Shown piece by piece: positions 44,805 to 53,491 of a stretch of DNA of 64,000 nt; within the stretch, counting starts at the first letter, position 1; the number at the start of each line of letters is the position of its first letter. A program made the position numbers and the translations under genes. Below the pieces are notes generated by a model. It was given only the letters and a program-made list of their open reading frames with translations, did not search any database and was not told where the DNA came from. Origin of the DNA: JABDIY01 sp963803845 (GTDB lineage: Bacteria > Actinomycetota > Acidimicrobiia > Acidimicrobiales > SZUA-35). The stretch spans positions 558,001 to 622,000 of the forward strand of contig CAWDNZ010000004.1 of the NCBI GenBank assembly GCA_963803845.1. Reading direction: 5' to 3'.

Positions 44805-45734
44805 CTACCGGCGAAGGTGCATCACTAACTGTCCGTTTGAGCGGCTCACCGACCAACCGCCCTCAAGTTCGGTGGCGCGAGCTGTGTGTTTCACCACCGC
44901 CATCACCCGATCCGTTGCGGCTGCGGAAACCGGACGCCCAATCTCGCTTTCCAGCCAGGCCCGAACGGTCAGACGGCATTGGGCCTCCGAGAGGGTCTGT
45001 AGCCATCTGGTGTCGGTCACCTCTCCAATGGGAAGCAACTCGGCCAGTGCAGCCCCGGCCTCCCGCGCCGAAGCAGCGGCTCGAGCGAGAAGCGGGACAA
45101 CATCGCGATCAGCAATCTGGCTCATCAAGGGCAACAGTTCTGAGCGCACCCGGTTGCGCTGAAATCGCCGGTCCTCGTTGCTGGGGTCGTTGAACCAGGT
45201 CACCTGGAACTGGCGGCAGACAGCCTCGGTCTCGGAACGTCGCAGGGCGAGCAACGGTTTGGTGGGCCCCGGGGCCATTCCAGCAATACCGTCGACACCG
45301 GCCCCTCGCATCAGTTGGAGCAATACGGTTTCCGCCTGGTCGTCAGCGGTGTGGCCGGTGAGGACGCCGACCCCAAGCGCCTCGCGCCTTGCGGTACGAG
45401 CCCGTTCTTCAAGATTGGCGCCGGAGGGATCCACAGAGACGGTCAGGCTTTGAAACTGCGCTCCGAAACGCTTCGCCACCGACGCAACCAGTTCCGCTTC
45501 GGCTGCCGAATCGGCCCTCAGCTGGTGATCAACGTGGACGGCCGTGACCTGGAGCCCTGCCGAGATGGCGAGAATCACCAGTGCCAGCGAGTCTGCCCCG
45601 CCCGAGACCCCGCAACGGACCGCAGTACCAGCCGGTGGAAACGTACACCGATTCAGCCAATCGGTCAGCGCTGCTTGACCCCTGGCTACCTGTTCGCTGG
45701 GTGCGACAGCCCTCAGGTCATCCGCTGGACCCAC
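44805..45734 (-). CDS. tilS: tRNA(Ile)-lysidine synthase TilS
   Basis: TilS modifies C34 of the CAT-anticodon tRNA-Ile so that it reads AUA. The 309-residue product has the PP-loop VSGGADSLALV at about residue 44, AVHVDHQLR and GHTADDQAETVLLQLMRGAG. At 309 residues it is the short form, without the long C-terminal domain. The first 22 bp overlap the 3' end of the DUF2342 protease gene, and folP follows 11 bp downstream. Confidence 0.94.
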   Translation of the reverse strand: MGPADDLRAVAPSEQVARGQAALTDWLNRCTFPPAGTAVRCGVSGGADSLALVILAISAGLQVTAVHVDHQLRADSAAEAELVASVAKRFGAQFQSLTVSVDPSGANLEERARTARREALGVGVLTGHTADDQAETVLLQLMRGAGVDGIAGMAPGPTKPLLALRRSETEAVCRQFQVTWFNDPSNEDRRFQRNRVRSELLPLMSQIADRDVVPLLARAAASAREAGAALAELLPIGEVTDTRWLQTLSEAQCRLTVRAWLESEIGRPVSAAATDRVMAVVKHTARATELEGGWSVSRSNGQLVMHLRR

Positions 45735-46825
45735 AACGAGGGATCCTTGATCTCGGCGCCGCTTGGCAGATGTTCCGCCTTTTCCCAGACTTGAGCAAAC
45801 AGCTGGCGCCCGCCGGCCGCCTCCACCGCCTCAACGAATCTTTCGCCTTCGGCATATTGGGCCATCTTGGCTTCCATGCCGAGAAGTTTCTGCATGACCT
45901 TGGCCGGCCCAGTGGACTTGGCCCGGCGGTTGGTGAACACCCGATGAAACCGAGGTTGGCTGGGAATCAGGTCCTTGCCGGCCCGATCCATCACGATGTC
46001 ACCGTGCCCTTCCAGGAGACTCATGAGGCCAGTCATCTGGTCCATGATCGCTTTCTGTTCGGGATTGGCGAACAACGTCGACACTCCCCCACCATCCAGC
46101 ACAGCTTCGCCCCTCCGCTTTTGTTCCGCCAGCCGCTTCACCGTCTCGAGGAATTGTTTAGGGTCGGGGTCTACCGCATCGATGAGCTTGTTGATGAGAC
46201 CGAGGAAATGGGGCCGTAACCACGGCACGGCTGTGAACTGCGCCCGGTGGGTGCATTCATGGATGGCTACCCACAACCGAAACTCCTCGGGAGGAAACCC
46301 GTAGCGTTCCTCCAAACCCAACATGTTGGGACCCACGTAGTAGACCCAATCTTGGTCCTCTGGGCGTTCGTCCTCGATCACGAGCAGGTCGTACTGTCCG
46401 ATCACCCGGCCGCTCATCCAGCCCAGCATCAGCCCGAGTTCACCGCCGGTGACTTTGGGGCCGGCCACCGCCGACGCCTCGTTCATCAACTTGGCGAACG
46501 GCGCCAGGAGCTGACGAATCGTTCCCGGATCGCCACCGGCGTCTTCGCTCTTGCGCTCCAGCTTGGCCAGGAGCGGTCGCATGAGTCGATCAAAACTCGC
46601 CAGGTTGGCGTCTACCCATTCAGCCCGGTCAACGACTTTACCCCGGGCGGCGCCAGCCAAACTGATCAGGCCCGTCTCGGCCTGGACCAGTTTCTCCGCT
46701 TGGGGCGTGACGATGGCCATGTCTTCACGGAGCCCTTCGGCTCGATAGGAGGTGGCGAACCCGTCGTCCTTGCTGATCCGTGCAGCTACCGATCGGGCCG
46801 TGTCCCAATCAACGGTGGCAGGCAT
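45713..46825 (-). CDS. Zinc-dependent metalloprotease, DUF2342 / F420-associated family
   Basis: The 370-residue product belongs to the actinobacterial DUF2342 family, annotated as zinc-dependent or coenzyme F420 biosynthesis-associated. The zinc motif HECTHRAQF (HExxH) lies near residue 190 in LWVAIHECTHRAQFTAVPWL, followed by LFANPEQKAIMDQMTGLMSL. No F420 biosynthetic genes are nearby, and its substrate is unknown. The ATG overlaps the stop of a tiny membrane-protein gene (TAATG), and the 3' end overlaps tilS. Confidence 0.88.
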   Translation of the reverse strand: MPATVDWDTARSVAARISKDDGFATSYRAEGLREDMAIVTPQAEKLVQAETGLISLAGAARGKVVDRAEWVDANLASFDRLMRPLLAKLERKSEDAGGDPGTIRQLLAPFAKLMNEASAVAGPKVTGGELGLMLGWMSGRVIGQYDLLVIEDERPEDQDWVYYVGPNMLGLEERYGFPPEEFRLWVAIHECTHRAQFTAVPWLRPHFLGLINKLIDAVDPDPKQFLETVKRLAEQKRRGEAVLDGGGVSTLFANPEQKAIMDQMTGLMSLLEGHGDIVMDRAGKDLIPSQPRFHRVFTNRRAKSTGPAKVMQKLLGMEAKMAQYAEGERFVEAVEAAGGRQLFAQVWEKAEHLPSGAEIKDPSLWVQRMT

Positions 46826-46953
46826 TAGTTATCTCGCGGGTACTGGATGCGCTTGACCTTGACGATGTAACCGACCACCACCGCGAGAATTGCACCGATC
46901 GAGGCGGCGGTGAGGAGAACACCGATCCAGAAGGTCCAAATAACTGCCAACAT
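46825..46953 (-). CDS. 42-residue single-pass membrane protein coupled to the DUF2342 protease
   Basis: The frame starts at the ATG at 46953 and gives MLAVIWTFWIGVLL, continuing as one hydrophobic helix (residues 2-30) with a basic C-terminal tail (KVKRIQYPRDN). Its stop TAA overlaps the ATG of the metalloprotease gene. The clean membrane-spanning composition and the overlap argue that it is real. It might anchor or regulate the protease; this is inference. It is divergent from the sigma factor gene. Confidence 0.65.
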   Translation of the reverse strand: MLAVIWTFWIGVLLTAASIGAILAVVVGYIVKVKRIQYPRDN

Positions 46954-47043
46954 CGGTCCAGCCTACAACCATCGGGGGGCGGTGGCATGGGGCGGGGTGG
47001 GATGGGCTCAAAGCCGCAGATCACCGGACCGAGGCCTGGGGCG

Positions 47044-47643
47044 ATGACGCGTGAAGCGTGCTCGGCCTCCTATCCTGGGTCGGTGGCCGACCAGGCAACC
47101 TTTTCTGACGACACCGAACCGTTCATGGGAGCCCTTTTCGGGACGGCACTGCGGCTCACGAACAACCGAGCGGACGCCGAGGATCTCGTTCAGGAAACCT
47201 ACCTGAAGGCCTACCGGGCCTACAGCTCGTTCCAGGCTGGCACCAATCTGCGGGCATGGTTGTTTCGGATTCTCACCAACACGCACATTAATCGGTTCCG
47301 GGCCAAGTCTCGTCGGCCGCAGGAAGCCGAACTCGACGATGTAGACAATCTCTATCTCTACCGGGCGATCAAAGGTGAGGGGATCAGCCCAAGTGCCGAG
47401 GATGACGTTCTGGACCGCCTGACCGAACCAGCCGTGATCGATGCTGTCGAATCACTCCCCGAGCACTATCGCCTGCCGGTCCTGCTGGCTGATGTCGAAG
47501 GTTTTGCCTACAAGGAGATCGCCGAGATCATGGACGTCCCGATCGGAACGGTCATGAGTCGACTGCATCGTGGAAGAAATGCACTCCAGAAGGCGTTGTA
47601 TGGGCTAGCGCTGGAACGAGGGATCGTTACAGCTGATGGTTGA
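47044..47643 (+). CDS. ECF sigma factor, SigR/SigH-like
   Basis: The product (about 199 residues) has region 2 (ALRLTNNRADAEDLVQETYL, then LRAWLFRILTNTHINRFRA) and region 4 (LPEHYRLPVLLADVEGFAYK, then IMDVPIGTVMSRLHRGRNAL). The pattern is that of the oxidative and thiol-stress sigma factors SigR/SigH, which free themselves when their anti-sigma is oxidised. The next gene is a matching anti-sigma factor. The ATG at 47044 is used; a GTG at 47083 is an alternative. Confidence 0.92.
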   Translation: MTREACSASYPGSVADQATFSDDTEPFMGALFGTALRLTNNRADAEDLVQETYLKAYRAYSSFQAGTNLRAWLFRILTNTHINRFRAKSRRPQEAELDDVDNLYLYRAIKGEGISPSAEDDVLDRLTEPAVIDAVESLPEHYRLPVLLADVEGFAYKEIAEIMDVPIGTVMSRLHRGRNALQKALYGLALERGIVTADG

Positions 47644-47679
47644 ACGATTGTCTCCCTTGCGAAACCCAGGAATACGTCC

Positions 47680-47907
47680 ATGAAAGCCGATTGCCCCAGC
47701 ACGATCAAAGAGCTGCACTACTTCCTCGATGGCGAGATTACCGACGATAAGCGCCAGCGGATCCAGACCCATCTGGATGAGTGCCCGCCATGTCTGGATG
47801 CGTTCGGTTTCGAATCCGAGCTGCGAGCAGTCGTAGCAAACAAACTTCAGACCGAAGTCCCTGCCGACCTAGCGGCCCGCATCCGCGCCACAATCAGAGC
47901 TCAATAA
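47680..47907 (+). CDS. Zinc-binding anti-sigma factor (RsrA-like, mycothiol system)
   Basis: The 75-residue product has Cys5, His34 and the HLDECPPC segment (H-x3-C-x2-C), the zinc-binding anti-sigma signature. Disulfide formation between the Cys residues would release the sigma factor in oxidising conditions, as known for RsrA. It follows the SigR-like gene by 36 bp. The short N-terminal domain plus helix are all that is needed. A strong hairpin follows. Confidence 0.9.
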   Translation: MKADCPSTIKELHYFLDGEITDDKRQRIQTHLDECPPCLDAFGFESELRAVVANKLQTEVPADLAARIRATIRAQ

Positions 47908-47924
47908 ACAAACGCTTTTATTGG

Positions 47925-47966
47925 TGCTTTGCGGGCACCACCGCCGCAGGCACTACCCGCAAAGCA
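47925..47966 (+). terminator. 11-bp inverted repeat after the anti-sigma gene
   Basis: TGCTTTGCGGG (47925-47935) and CCCGCAAAGCA (47956-47966) pair perfectly around a 20-base loop, 17 bp after the anti-sigma stop. The following bases (TGTTTC) are only weakly T-rich. A terminator for the sigma/anti-sigma operon is the simplest reading. Confidence 0.5.
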
Positions 47967-48048
47967 TGTTTCAACCTAGACGGTTTCACGCCCGGAACCG
48001 AATTCGATGCGGGAACCCACGACCATTTAGTGGTGAGAAGGCAATCAT

Positions 48049-48558
48049 TTAGTGATGAGAGGCTGCTGCATCCCGAAGGATTTCCATGGGTACACCGGCC
48101 GCGAAGAGTGTGGCCAGCCCGTACTGAAGTGCGAGTGCCACGGTGCCACGGCTTTCAGCACCTGCCCCGTCGGGGCTGTCGATCAGAGCTGTCCATTGCC
48201 GTTCCATCGTGGCGGTCAACAACTCTGCCGCCTCCGGTGGCAAGTCGGCGAGCTCAGAACAACTTCGAACGACCAGGCAAGGAAGAGCATCAGAGCCAGA
48301 GGCGTTCAAATCGTCCAATGACCGGCGCAACTGCGACGACGTTGTTTCGGTTGCGACGATCGAGATTTGATTTTCGATGTACCAACGGAGAGTGGCGCTG
48401 AAGAGCCCGGCCTTGTCCCCGAAGGTGTTATAGAGCGAACTGCGAGACCTTCCGGTGGCCTTGACCAGCTGTTGTACCGACGTGCCCAGATACCCATGGG
48501 CTCGAAATGCCATCACCGCCGCCGCCAGCGCGGTGGATCGATCGGTCGCTTTCGTCAC
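48049..48558 (-). CDS. TetR family transcriptional regulator
   Basis: The product (about 169 residues) begins with a TetR_N helix-turn-helix (AVMAFRAHGYLGTSVQQLVK, then ATGRSRSSLYNTFGDKAGLF). A ligand-binding helical domain follows, of unknown ligand, containing LPCLVVRSCSELADLPPEAA. The GTG at 48558 is used, as the upstream extension is weak. Its stop lies in one copy of a near-repeat, CATTTAGTG(G/A)TGAGA, found at 48024 and 48046. A target gene is not evident; the nearest neighbours are the sigma/anti-sigma pair and a repeat element. Confidence 0.88.
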   Translation of the reverse strand: MTKATDRSTALAAAVMAFRAHGYLGTSVQQLVKATGRSRSSLYNTFGDKAGLFSATLRWYIENQISIVATETTSSQLRRSLDDLNASGSDALPCLVVRSCSELADLPPEAAELLTATMERQWTALIDSPDGAGAESRGTVALALQYGLATLFAAGVPMEILRDAAASHH

Positions 48559-48653
48559 TATCGTCCATCGACCACTCCCGCCCAAGAATGAGCGTTCTCA
48601 GCTTCACCGCGTCCGCTCGCCGACGCTCGTTCCTCGCTCTGGGTCGCTTCCGC

Positions 48654-48788
48654 CTCGCTCCGCTCGGACAAAGAAGCGAGCCGGTCGAGCTGCTCCGTCC
48701 CTCCGCAGCCTTCCGCGCGCGAACTGACTTCAAATCACAGCTACGCGCCGGCGGTAGCGAGTTCTTTGGTTTGTCCGAGCGGAGCGAG
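48654..48788. repeat. Palindromic repeat element, 19-bp inverted repeat ends, related to the 12.6-kb array
   Basis: CTCGCTCCGCTCGGACAAA (48654-48672) and TTTGTCCGAGCGGAGCGAG (48770-48788) are perfect 19-bp inverted repeats. The interior carries the same 21-bp core (GCTGC-TCCGTCCCTCC-GCAGC at 48689-48709) as each unit of the tandem array at 12548. It sits between the tetR gene and tRNA-Thr(CGT). The whole 48586-48850 stretch has no gene I can support. It looks like a miniature non-coding mobile element or REP-type repeat. Confidence 0.75.
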
Positions 48789-48850
48789 CCGAGCGGAAAG
48801 CTAACGGTGCCCCAGCGCCGGACGCGCAGAGCGAGGACATCAAAACTGCG

Positions 48851-48923
48851 AGCCCGAAACGAGAATTGAACTCGTGACCTACGCTTTACGAGAGCGTCGC
48901 TCTACCAACTGAGCTATCCGGGC
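48851..48923 (-). tRNA. tRNA-Thr (anticodon CGT)
   Basis: On the minus strand the acceptor stem GCCCGGA pairs with TTCGGGC (one G-T pair). The D-arm is GCTCAGTTGGTAGAGC, and the anticodon arm ACGCT, loop CTCGTAA, AGCGT gives anticodon CGT. The T-arm is ACGAG-TTCAATT-CTCGT. The discriminator base is T and no CCA is encoded. The first bases are identical to the other threonine tRNA in the window. Confidence 0.96.
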
Positions 48924-48956
48924 AGGAACTGCAAGGCTAGCAATTGGAGTCGTCGT

Positions 48957-50003
48957 TCAGCCACTGATTTCAAGCAGTAGTGCTTGAAGGAAGAGGGCTT
49001 CGTTGGGGTTTCGGATCAGCTCGTTCGCGGAAAACTGGATTCGGTCGAGGGCCACAACTGCGGCGGGATCCGATCCCTGAACCAGCCGGTCCCGGTACAC
49101 GCGACTCAGCGTGGCCAACCCGAAGCGGATTTCGTCGGTCCTGAGCTTACGCAGCTCGCGCTTGTGGCGAGCCACAATCCGAGCCCGACCCAGTCCCCGC
49201 TCCCCCAGCTCGGCCGCCCGCTTGTCCAACTCCTCCATCTCGGCCGCGTGCCGGCGCTCCAGCGGTTCGGCGGCCTCATCCATTGCGGCGCGGAGGCGTT
49301 GGGTGTAGTCATACGCGGCATGGCCTGAGCCGTTCATGACGCTCGGCAGAGATCGCCACAGCTCGGCTCGGTCGGCGATTGCATCGTCGGTGGCAAGCAG
49401 ACGAGCGCGATCCAGGTCTCCTCCGGATGCTGATGCCGCCAACTGCGCCCGGCCAGGCTCGACGCCTTCCAATGCCAGCTGCTTCTCGATTGCCAAAATT
49501 GACAGCGGCGAGAACTCCACGTTTACGCAGCGACTGGCGATGGTGGTGAGTTCCGGCGTGAGTTCGCCAGCCAGCGCAATAAAAATCGAACTTGCCGGTG
49601 GTTCCTCGATGATCTTGAGAAGTTTGCCCACCGCCTCTTCTTCGATTGCGTCGACCCGGTGAATCAAGATCACTTTGCGACGCCCTTCCACAGGTGAGGT
49701 GGAAGCGGTGGTGATGATGAACTCGGCGTCGGAGACCCGGAGTGACGCTCCCTCGGCTTCCACGACCACCAGGTCCGGGTGTTTGCCGGCCAGCGCAAGA
49801 TCGATGGATCGTTGCTCTCGCTCACCTTCCTGCTCGGCACTGAGGAGTTGCGCCGCAAATCCGAGAGCCGCAGCCGCTGAACCCGACCCGGGTGTTCCGA
49901 TCAAGAGATACGCGTGGACGGGTGACGCCGCCGCAGCCCGGAGGCGTTCTACTGGCTCGGCCTGCCCGATGACCTTTGCATAGACGTCAGTGGTGGTTGC
50001 CAT
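48957..50003 (-). CDS. holB: DNA polymerase III delta' subunit (clamp loader)
   Basis: The 348-residue product belongs to the clamp-loader AAA+ family. The Walker A region reads LLIGTPGSGSAAAALGFAAQ, lacking the Lys-Thr/Ser, as expected for delta', which does not hydrolyse ATP. The sensor-like segment VILIHRVDAIEEEAVGKLLK and EEPPASSIFIAL (SRC region: ASRCVNVEF) support the call. It overlaps tmk by 17 bp; the order topA-tmk-holB is conserved in actinobacteria. Confidence 0.9.
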   Translation of the reverse strand: MATTTDVYAKVIGQAEPVERLRAAAASPVHAYLLIGTPGSGSAAAALGFAAQLLSAEQEGEREQRSIDLALAGKHPDLVVVEAEGASLRVSDAEFIITTASTSPVEGRRKVILIHRVDAIEEEAVGKLLKIIEEPPASSIFIALAGELTPELTTIASRCVNVEFSPLSILAIEKQLALEGVEPGRAQLAASASGGDLDRARLLATDDAIADRAELWRSLPSVMNGSGHAAYDYTQRLRAAMDEAAEPLERRHAAEMEELDKRAAELGERGLGRARIVARHKRELRKLRTDEIRFGLATLSRVYRDRLVQGSDPAAVVALDRIQFSANELIRNPNEALFLQALLLEISG

Positions 50004-50610
50004 CGATTGAGTCTGCCGTGATCCAAGGCTCGATGGCGGCCCATATCATTGACTCCACTACGGCAAAGGTCTCGTTTGCCGAAACGATCACGAAACGATC
50101 AGGCTCAGCAGCCGCCAGTTGGGCGTAGGTGCGGGCAACGGCATCATGAAAACGCTGGCCGGCCCTTTCCAGGCGATCCGGAAGGCTGGTCATTCGTGAG
50201 CGAGCCACCTCCGCATCTGCCTCCAACAGAACAACTTTGTCCGGCAGTCTCCCTTTCAACCCGAACTGGTTTATTGCCATGACCTCAGCCACTCCCAGAC
50301 CGCGTGCACCCCCCTGGTAGGCAAGCGAGGAGTAGACAGAACGATCAGCCACTACGTGGCGACCCGCGGCAAGGGCCGGTTCTACCACCAGTTCCATGTG
50401 CTCAGCTCGGTCGGCCGCCATGAGCAAGGCTTCAGCCCGGGCGCTGATCTCGGGAAGTTCCGGCGAGAGGAGAAGCTGGCGAAGCTCGGCCCCTAACCCG
50501 GTTCCGCCAGGTTCCCGAGTGAGGACTGCGTCCATGCGGCGCGCCAAACGTTTCGCCTGAGAACTCTTGCCAGACCCTTCACCACCCTCAAGCGCAATGT
50601 AGAGACGCAA
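49987..50610 (-). CDS. tmk: Thymidylate kinase
   Basis: Tmk phosphorylates dTMP to dTDP. The 207-residue product has Walker A ALEGGEGSGKSSQAK, the TREPGGTGLGAELR motif (the DR(E/Y)H-like DRSVYSSLAYQGGARGLG follows) and the LID region (RMTSLPDRLERAGQ). It starts with TTG immediately after the topA stop TAA; no better start is seen. It overlaps holB at its 3' end. Confidence 0.94.
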   Translation of the reverse strand: MRLYIALEGGEGSGKSSQAKRLARRMDAVLTREPGGTGLGAELRQLLLSPELPEISARAEALLMAADRAEHMELVVEPALAAGRHVVADRSVYSSLAYQGGARGLGVAEVMAINQFGLKGRLPDKVVLLEADAEVARSRMTSLPDRLERAGQRFHDAVARTYAQLAAAEPDRFVIVSANETFAVVESMIWAAIEPWITADSIDGNHH

Positions 50611-53391
50611 TTAGAACGGGTCCTGTTCGGTTGCGGTGGGTGCGCTCGCCGCCGCTTTCTTCGCCGAAACCTTCTTCTTGGCCGCCTTCTTTGTGGTCGC
50701 CTTCTTCTTGGCGGACTTCTTGGCCACAGCCTTCTTCTTCTTCGCCGCCTTCTTCTTGCGTTTCTTCGCTGGACCAGCCGCACGACGATCCGCCAACAGC
50801 TCGGCGGCGCGATCCAGCGTCAACTCCTCGGCGTCATCACCCTTTCGAAGGCTGGCGTTTGTCTCGCCATCGGTCACGTACGGGCCGAAGCGTCCGTCTT
50901 TCAATTCGATGTTCTTCTCGGTGACGGGGTCGATCCCAACGATCTTTCCGGGTTTGGCTGGTCCCTGACCGCGGCGTCGCTTGGGCTGAGCGAAGAGAGC
51001 GCGGGCCTCTTCTTCAGTGACGGAGAACAGTTGCTCCTCGGTTTCAAGGCTGCGGCTGTCGTTCTTCTCCTTGCCGTCTTCGTCAACGAGAACGCGAGAC
51101 ACATACGGCCCGTATCGTCCGTTTTGGGCTGTGATCGCCTGCCCGGCCTCATCAGCGCCCACGACCCGGGGCAGCGAAAGCAGTTTGACGGCCTGCTCAA
51201 GGGTGACCTCAGCGGGATCCATTCCTTTGAAAAGAGACTCCATCTTTGGCTTGGTCTCGGCGTCGGCGTCATGCTCACCAAGTTGCACGTAGGGGCCGAA
51301 GCGACCGTTCTTGACGAAGATGGGCTGACTTGTCTCGGGATGGAGCCCCAGTTCGGTGTCACCCTGCGGCGCATCCAGAAGCTGGAGGGCGACCTCGATG
51401 GTGAGCTCGTCGGGAAGCATTTCATTGGGGATAGAGGCCCGGTCTTCGCCCCGCTCCAAGTAGGGGCCATAGCGGCCGACCCGGGCCACCACGGGAACAC
51501 TGTTCTGGTCCATACCCAGCGGAATGGAGTTGACGGCGCGGGCGTCAATTTCACCCAAACGATCGTGCACCTTGGCTTTCAGGCCGGCATCGTCACCTGA
51601 GCCGAAGTAGAAACGCGTGAGCCAGGGAATTCGTTCTTCGCCACCTTCGGCGATGGAGTCCAGATCGGTTTCCATCTGGGCGGTGAAGGCGTAATCAACG
51701 AGATCTGGGAAGTGTTGTTCGAGGAGGCCAATCACTGCGAAGGCTTTGAAACTGGGGACGAGAGCGGTCCCCTTCTTCCACACGTACTCCCGATTTTGGA
51801 TGGTCTGCATGATGCTGGCGTAGGTGGAAGGACGGCCAACCTCCAACTCCTCGAGCTTCTTCACCAAGGATGCTTCGGTGTACCGGGGTGGCGGCTGGGT
51901 GTCGTGCCCCTCGGCCTCGGCGGAAATCACTTCGGCTTTGTCGCCCTGTTCCAGTGGCGGAAGGGTCTGTTCCGCTGGATCGTCGTTGTCGTCTTCCTCA
52001 TCACGGTCTTCTCGGTAGACCTTCAGAAACCCGGGGTGCTTGATGACGGTGCCACTGGTGGAGAACACGGCGTGGCGGCTGTCGGTGGTGTCGACGCCGA
52101 GACGCATGGTGACCGTCTCACCCGTGGCGTCGGTCATTTGGGATGCAACGGTCCGTTGCCAGATCAGTTCGTAAACCTTCAGGTCTTGAGCCCGCAATTC
52201 GCCAGACACTTCCTCCGGGGTACGAAAGCGGTCCCCGGCCGGCCGGATGGCCTCATGGGCCTCTTGGGCGTTCTTGGATTTGCCCTTGTAAACACGAGGT
52301 TCCGACGGAAGGTAAGCCGCGCCATAACGCTCGGAAATCTGCCCCCGGGCAGCGTTGACGGCCTGTTCAGACAGCGTGACGCTGTCGGTTCGCATGTACG
52401 TGATGAAGCCCCGCTCATACAGCCCTTGAGCTACCCGCATGGCGTTGGCCGAGGACAAGCGCAACTTTCGTCCGGCCTCCTGCTGGTACGTGGAGGTGAT
52501 AAAGGGCGCAGCGGGGCGACGACGATAGGGCTTTGCGTCGCGGCTTTCCACGACGGCGTCCCGACCCTCGACGCCGGTGGCGAGCGCCGTGGCCCCATCT
52601 TGGGTGAGGTGCAGAAGCTCGGCCTTGGCCGATTTGAGCTGACCTTGAGAGTTGAAGTCTTTGCCCCCAGCGATCCGCGCACCATCAACTTCGAGAATCT
52701 TGGCTGTGAAAGGTTTCTCGGCGTTCTGGGCGGTGAAGGTGGCCACCAGATCCCAATAATTCGCCGAGACGAACGCCATTCGCTCCCGCTCGCGCTGCAC
52801 CACAATCCGGGTGGCGACGGACTGCACTCGACCGGCCGACAAACCCTGTTGGACCTTTTTCCAAAGGACCGGAGAGACCTCATAGCCATACAGACGATCG
52901 AGAAGGCGGCGGGCCTCCTGGGCTTCCACCACCTTCAGGTTCAACTCGCCAGGATCATCCAGCGCTCGTTGGATCGCTTCCTTGGTGACCTCGTTGAAAA
53001 CGATCCGTTTCACCGGAACCCGGGGGTTCAGAATCTCCAACAGGTGCCAGGCGATGGCTTCGCCCTCGCGATCCTTATCGGTGGCGAGAATGAGCTCGTC
53101 GACGTCACCCAGCAACGACTTCAGGTAGCGGACATGACCCTTCTTCTCCGCATTGGTCACATAAAGCGCTTTGAAGTCGTTCTCGGTATCGATCCCCAGG
53201 CGGGCCCACTTCTCGCCCTTGTAGGCCGCTGGGACGTCAGCAGCGTTCCGAGGCAGGTCCCGGACGTGACCGATGGAGGACTCGACGACATAATCGGCGC
53301 CAAGGTACTCACCAATCTTCTTGGCTTTTGCGGGTGATTCAACGATGACAAGGGAGTGCGCCACGAGTGGAGACTGTAGGGACTGCTTCAC
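50611..53391 (-). CDS. topA: DNA topoisomerase I (TopA) with Lys-rich tail
   Basis: TopA relaxes negative supercoils, using the active-site Tyr in RGFITYMRTDSV. The product of 926 residues starts with the TOPRIM domain (LVIVESPAKAKKIGEYLG, then LATDKDREGEAIAWHLL). The C-terminal region carries several basic topoisomerase repeats (GRYGPYV, RFGPYV) instead of zinc fingers, and ends in an extremely Lys/Ala-rich tail (about 60 residues), as in actinobacteria. A GTG at 53391 is used; a second GTG at 53364 (VAHSLVIVE) is equally plausible. Confidence 0.97.
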   Translation of the reverse strand: MKQSLQSPLVAHSLVIVESPAKAKKIGEYLGADYVVESSIGHVRDLPRNAADVPAAYKGEKWARLGIDTENDFKALYVTNAEKKGHVRYLKSLLGDVDELILATDKDREGEAIAWHLLEILNPRVPVKRIVFNEVTKEAIQRALDDPGELNLKVVEAQEARRLLDRLYGYEVSPVLWKKVQQGLSAGRVQSVATRIVVQRERERMAFVSANYWDLVATFTAQNAEKPFTAKILEVDGARIAGGKDFNSQGQLKSAKAELLHLTQDGATALATGVEGRDAVVESRDAKPYRRRPAAPFITSTYQQEAGRKLRLSSANAMRVAQGLYERGFITYMRTDSVTLSEQAVNAARGQISERYGAAYLPSEPRVYKGKSKNAQEAHEAIRPAGDRFRTPEEVSGELRAQDLKVYELIWQRTVASQMTDATGETVTMRLGVDTTDSRHAVFSTSGTVIKHPGFLKVYREDRDEEDDNDDPAEQTLPPLEQGDKAEVISAEAEGHDTQPPPRYTEASLVKKLEELEVGRPSTYASIMQTIQNREYVWKKGTALVPSFKAFAVIGLLEQHFPDLVDYAFTAQMETDLDSIAEGGEERIPWLTRFYFGSGDDAGLKAKVHDRLGEIDARAVNSIPLGMDQNSVPVVARVGRYGPYLERGEDRASIPNEMLPDELTIEVALQLLDAPQGDTELGLHPETSQPIFVKNGRFGPYVQLGEHDADAETKPKMESLFKGMDPAEVTLEQAVKLLSLPRVVGADEAGQAITAQNGRYGPYVSRVLVDEDGKEKNDSRSLETEEQLFSVTEEEARALFAQPKRRRGQGPAKPGKIVGIDPVTEKNIELKDGRFGPYVTDGETNASLRKGDDAEELTLDRAAELLADRRAAGPAKKRKKKAAKKKKAVAKKSAKKKATTKKAAKKKVSAKKAAASAPTATEQDPF

Positions 53392-53491
53392 CCAAAACGC
53401 GGCAGCCCCCTACCGAGAAGTTCAGAATTCCCTGTGATCTGGATGTTGAAGATGTCGTGAGAGACGAAGAATCGGCACTGTTGTGAGTGGA

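Noticed and set aside
48024..48060. Direct repeat CATTTAGTG(G/A)TGAGA at the end of tetR as an insertion duplication
   Set aside because: It is only 15 bp with one mismatch, a 22-bp period and no flanking element, so it is probably a local duplication.
48455..48869. Plus-strand frames near the palindromic repeat
   Set aside because: They are Arg/Ser-rich and open only because of GC content, and they overlap the antisense of tetR and the repeat element.
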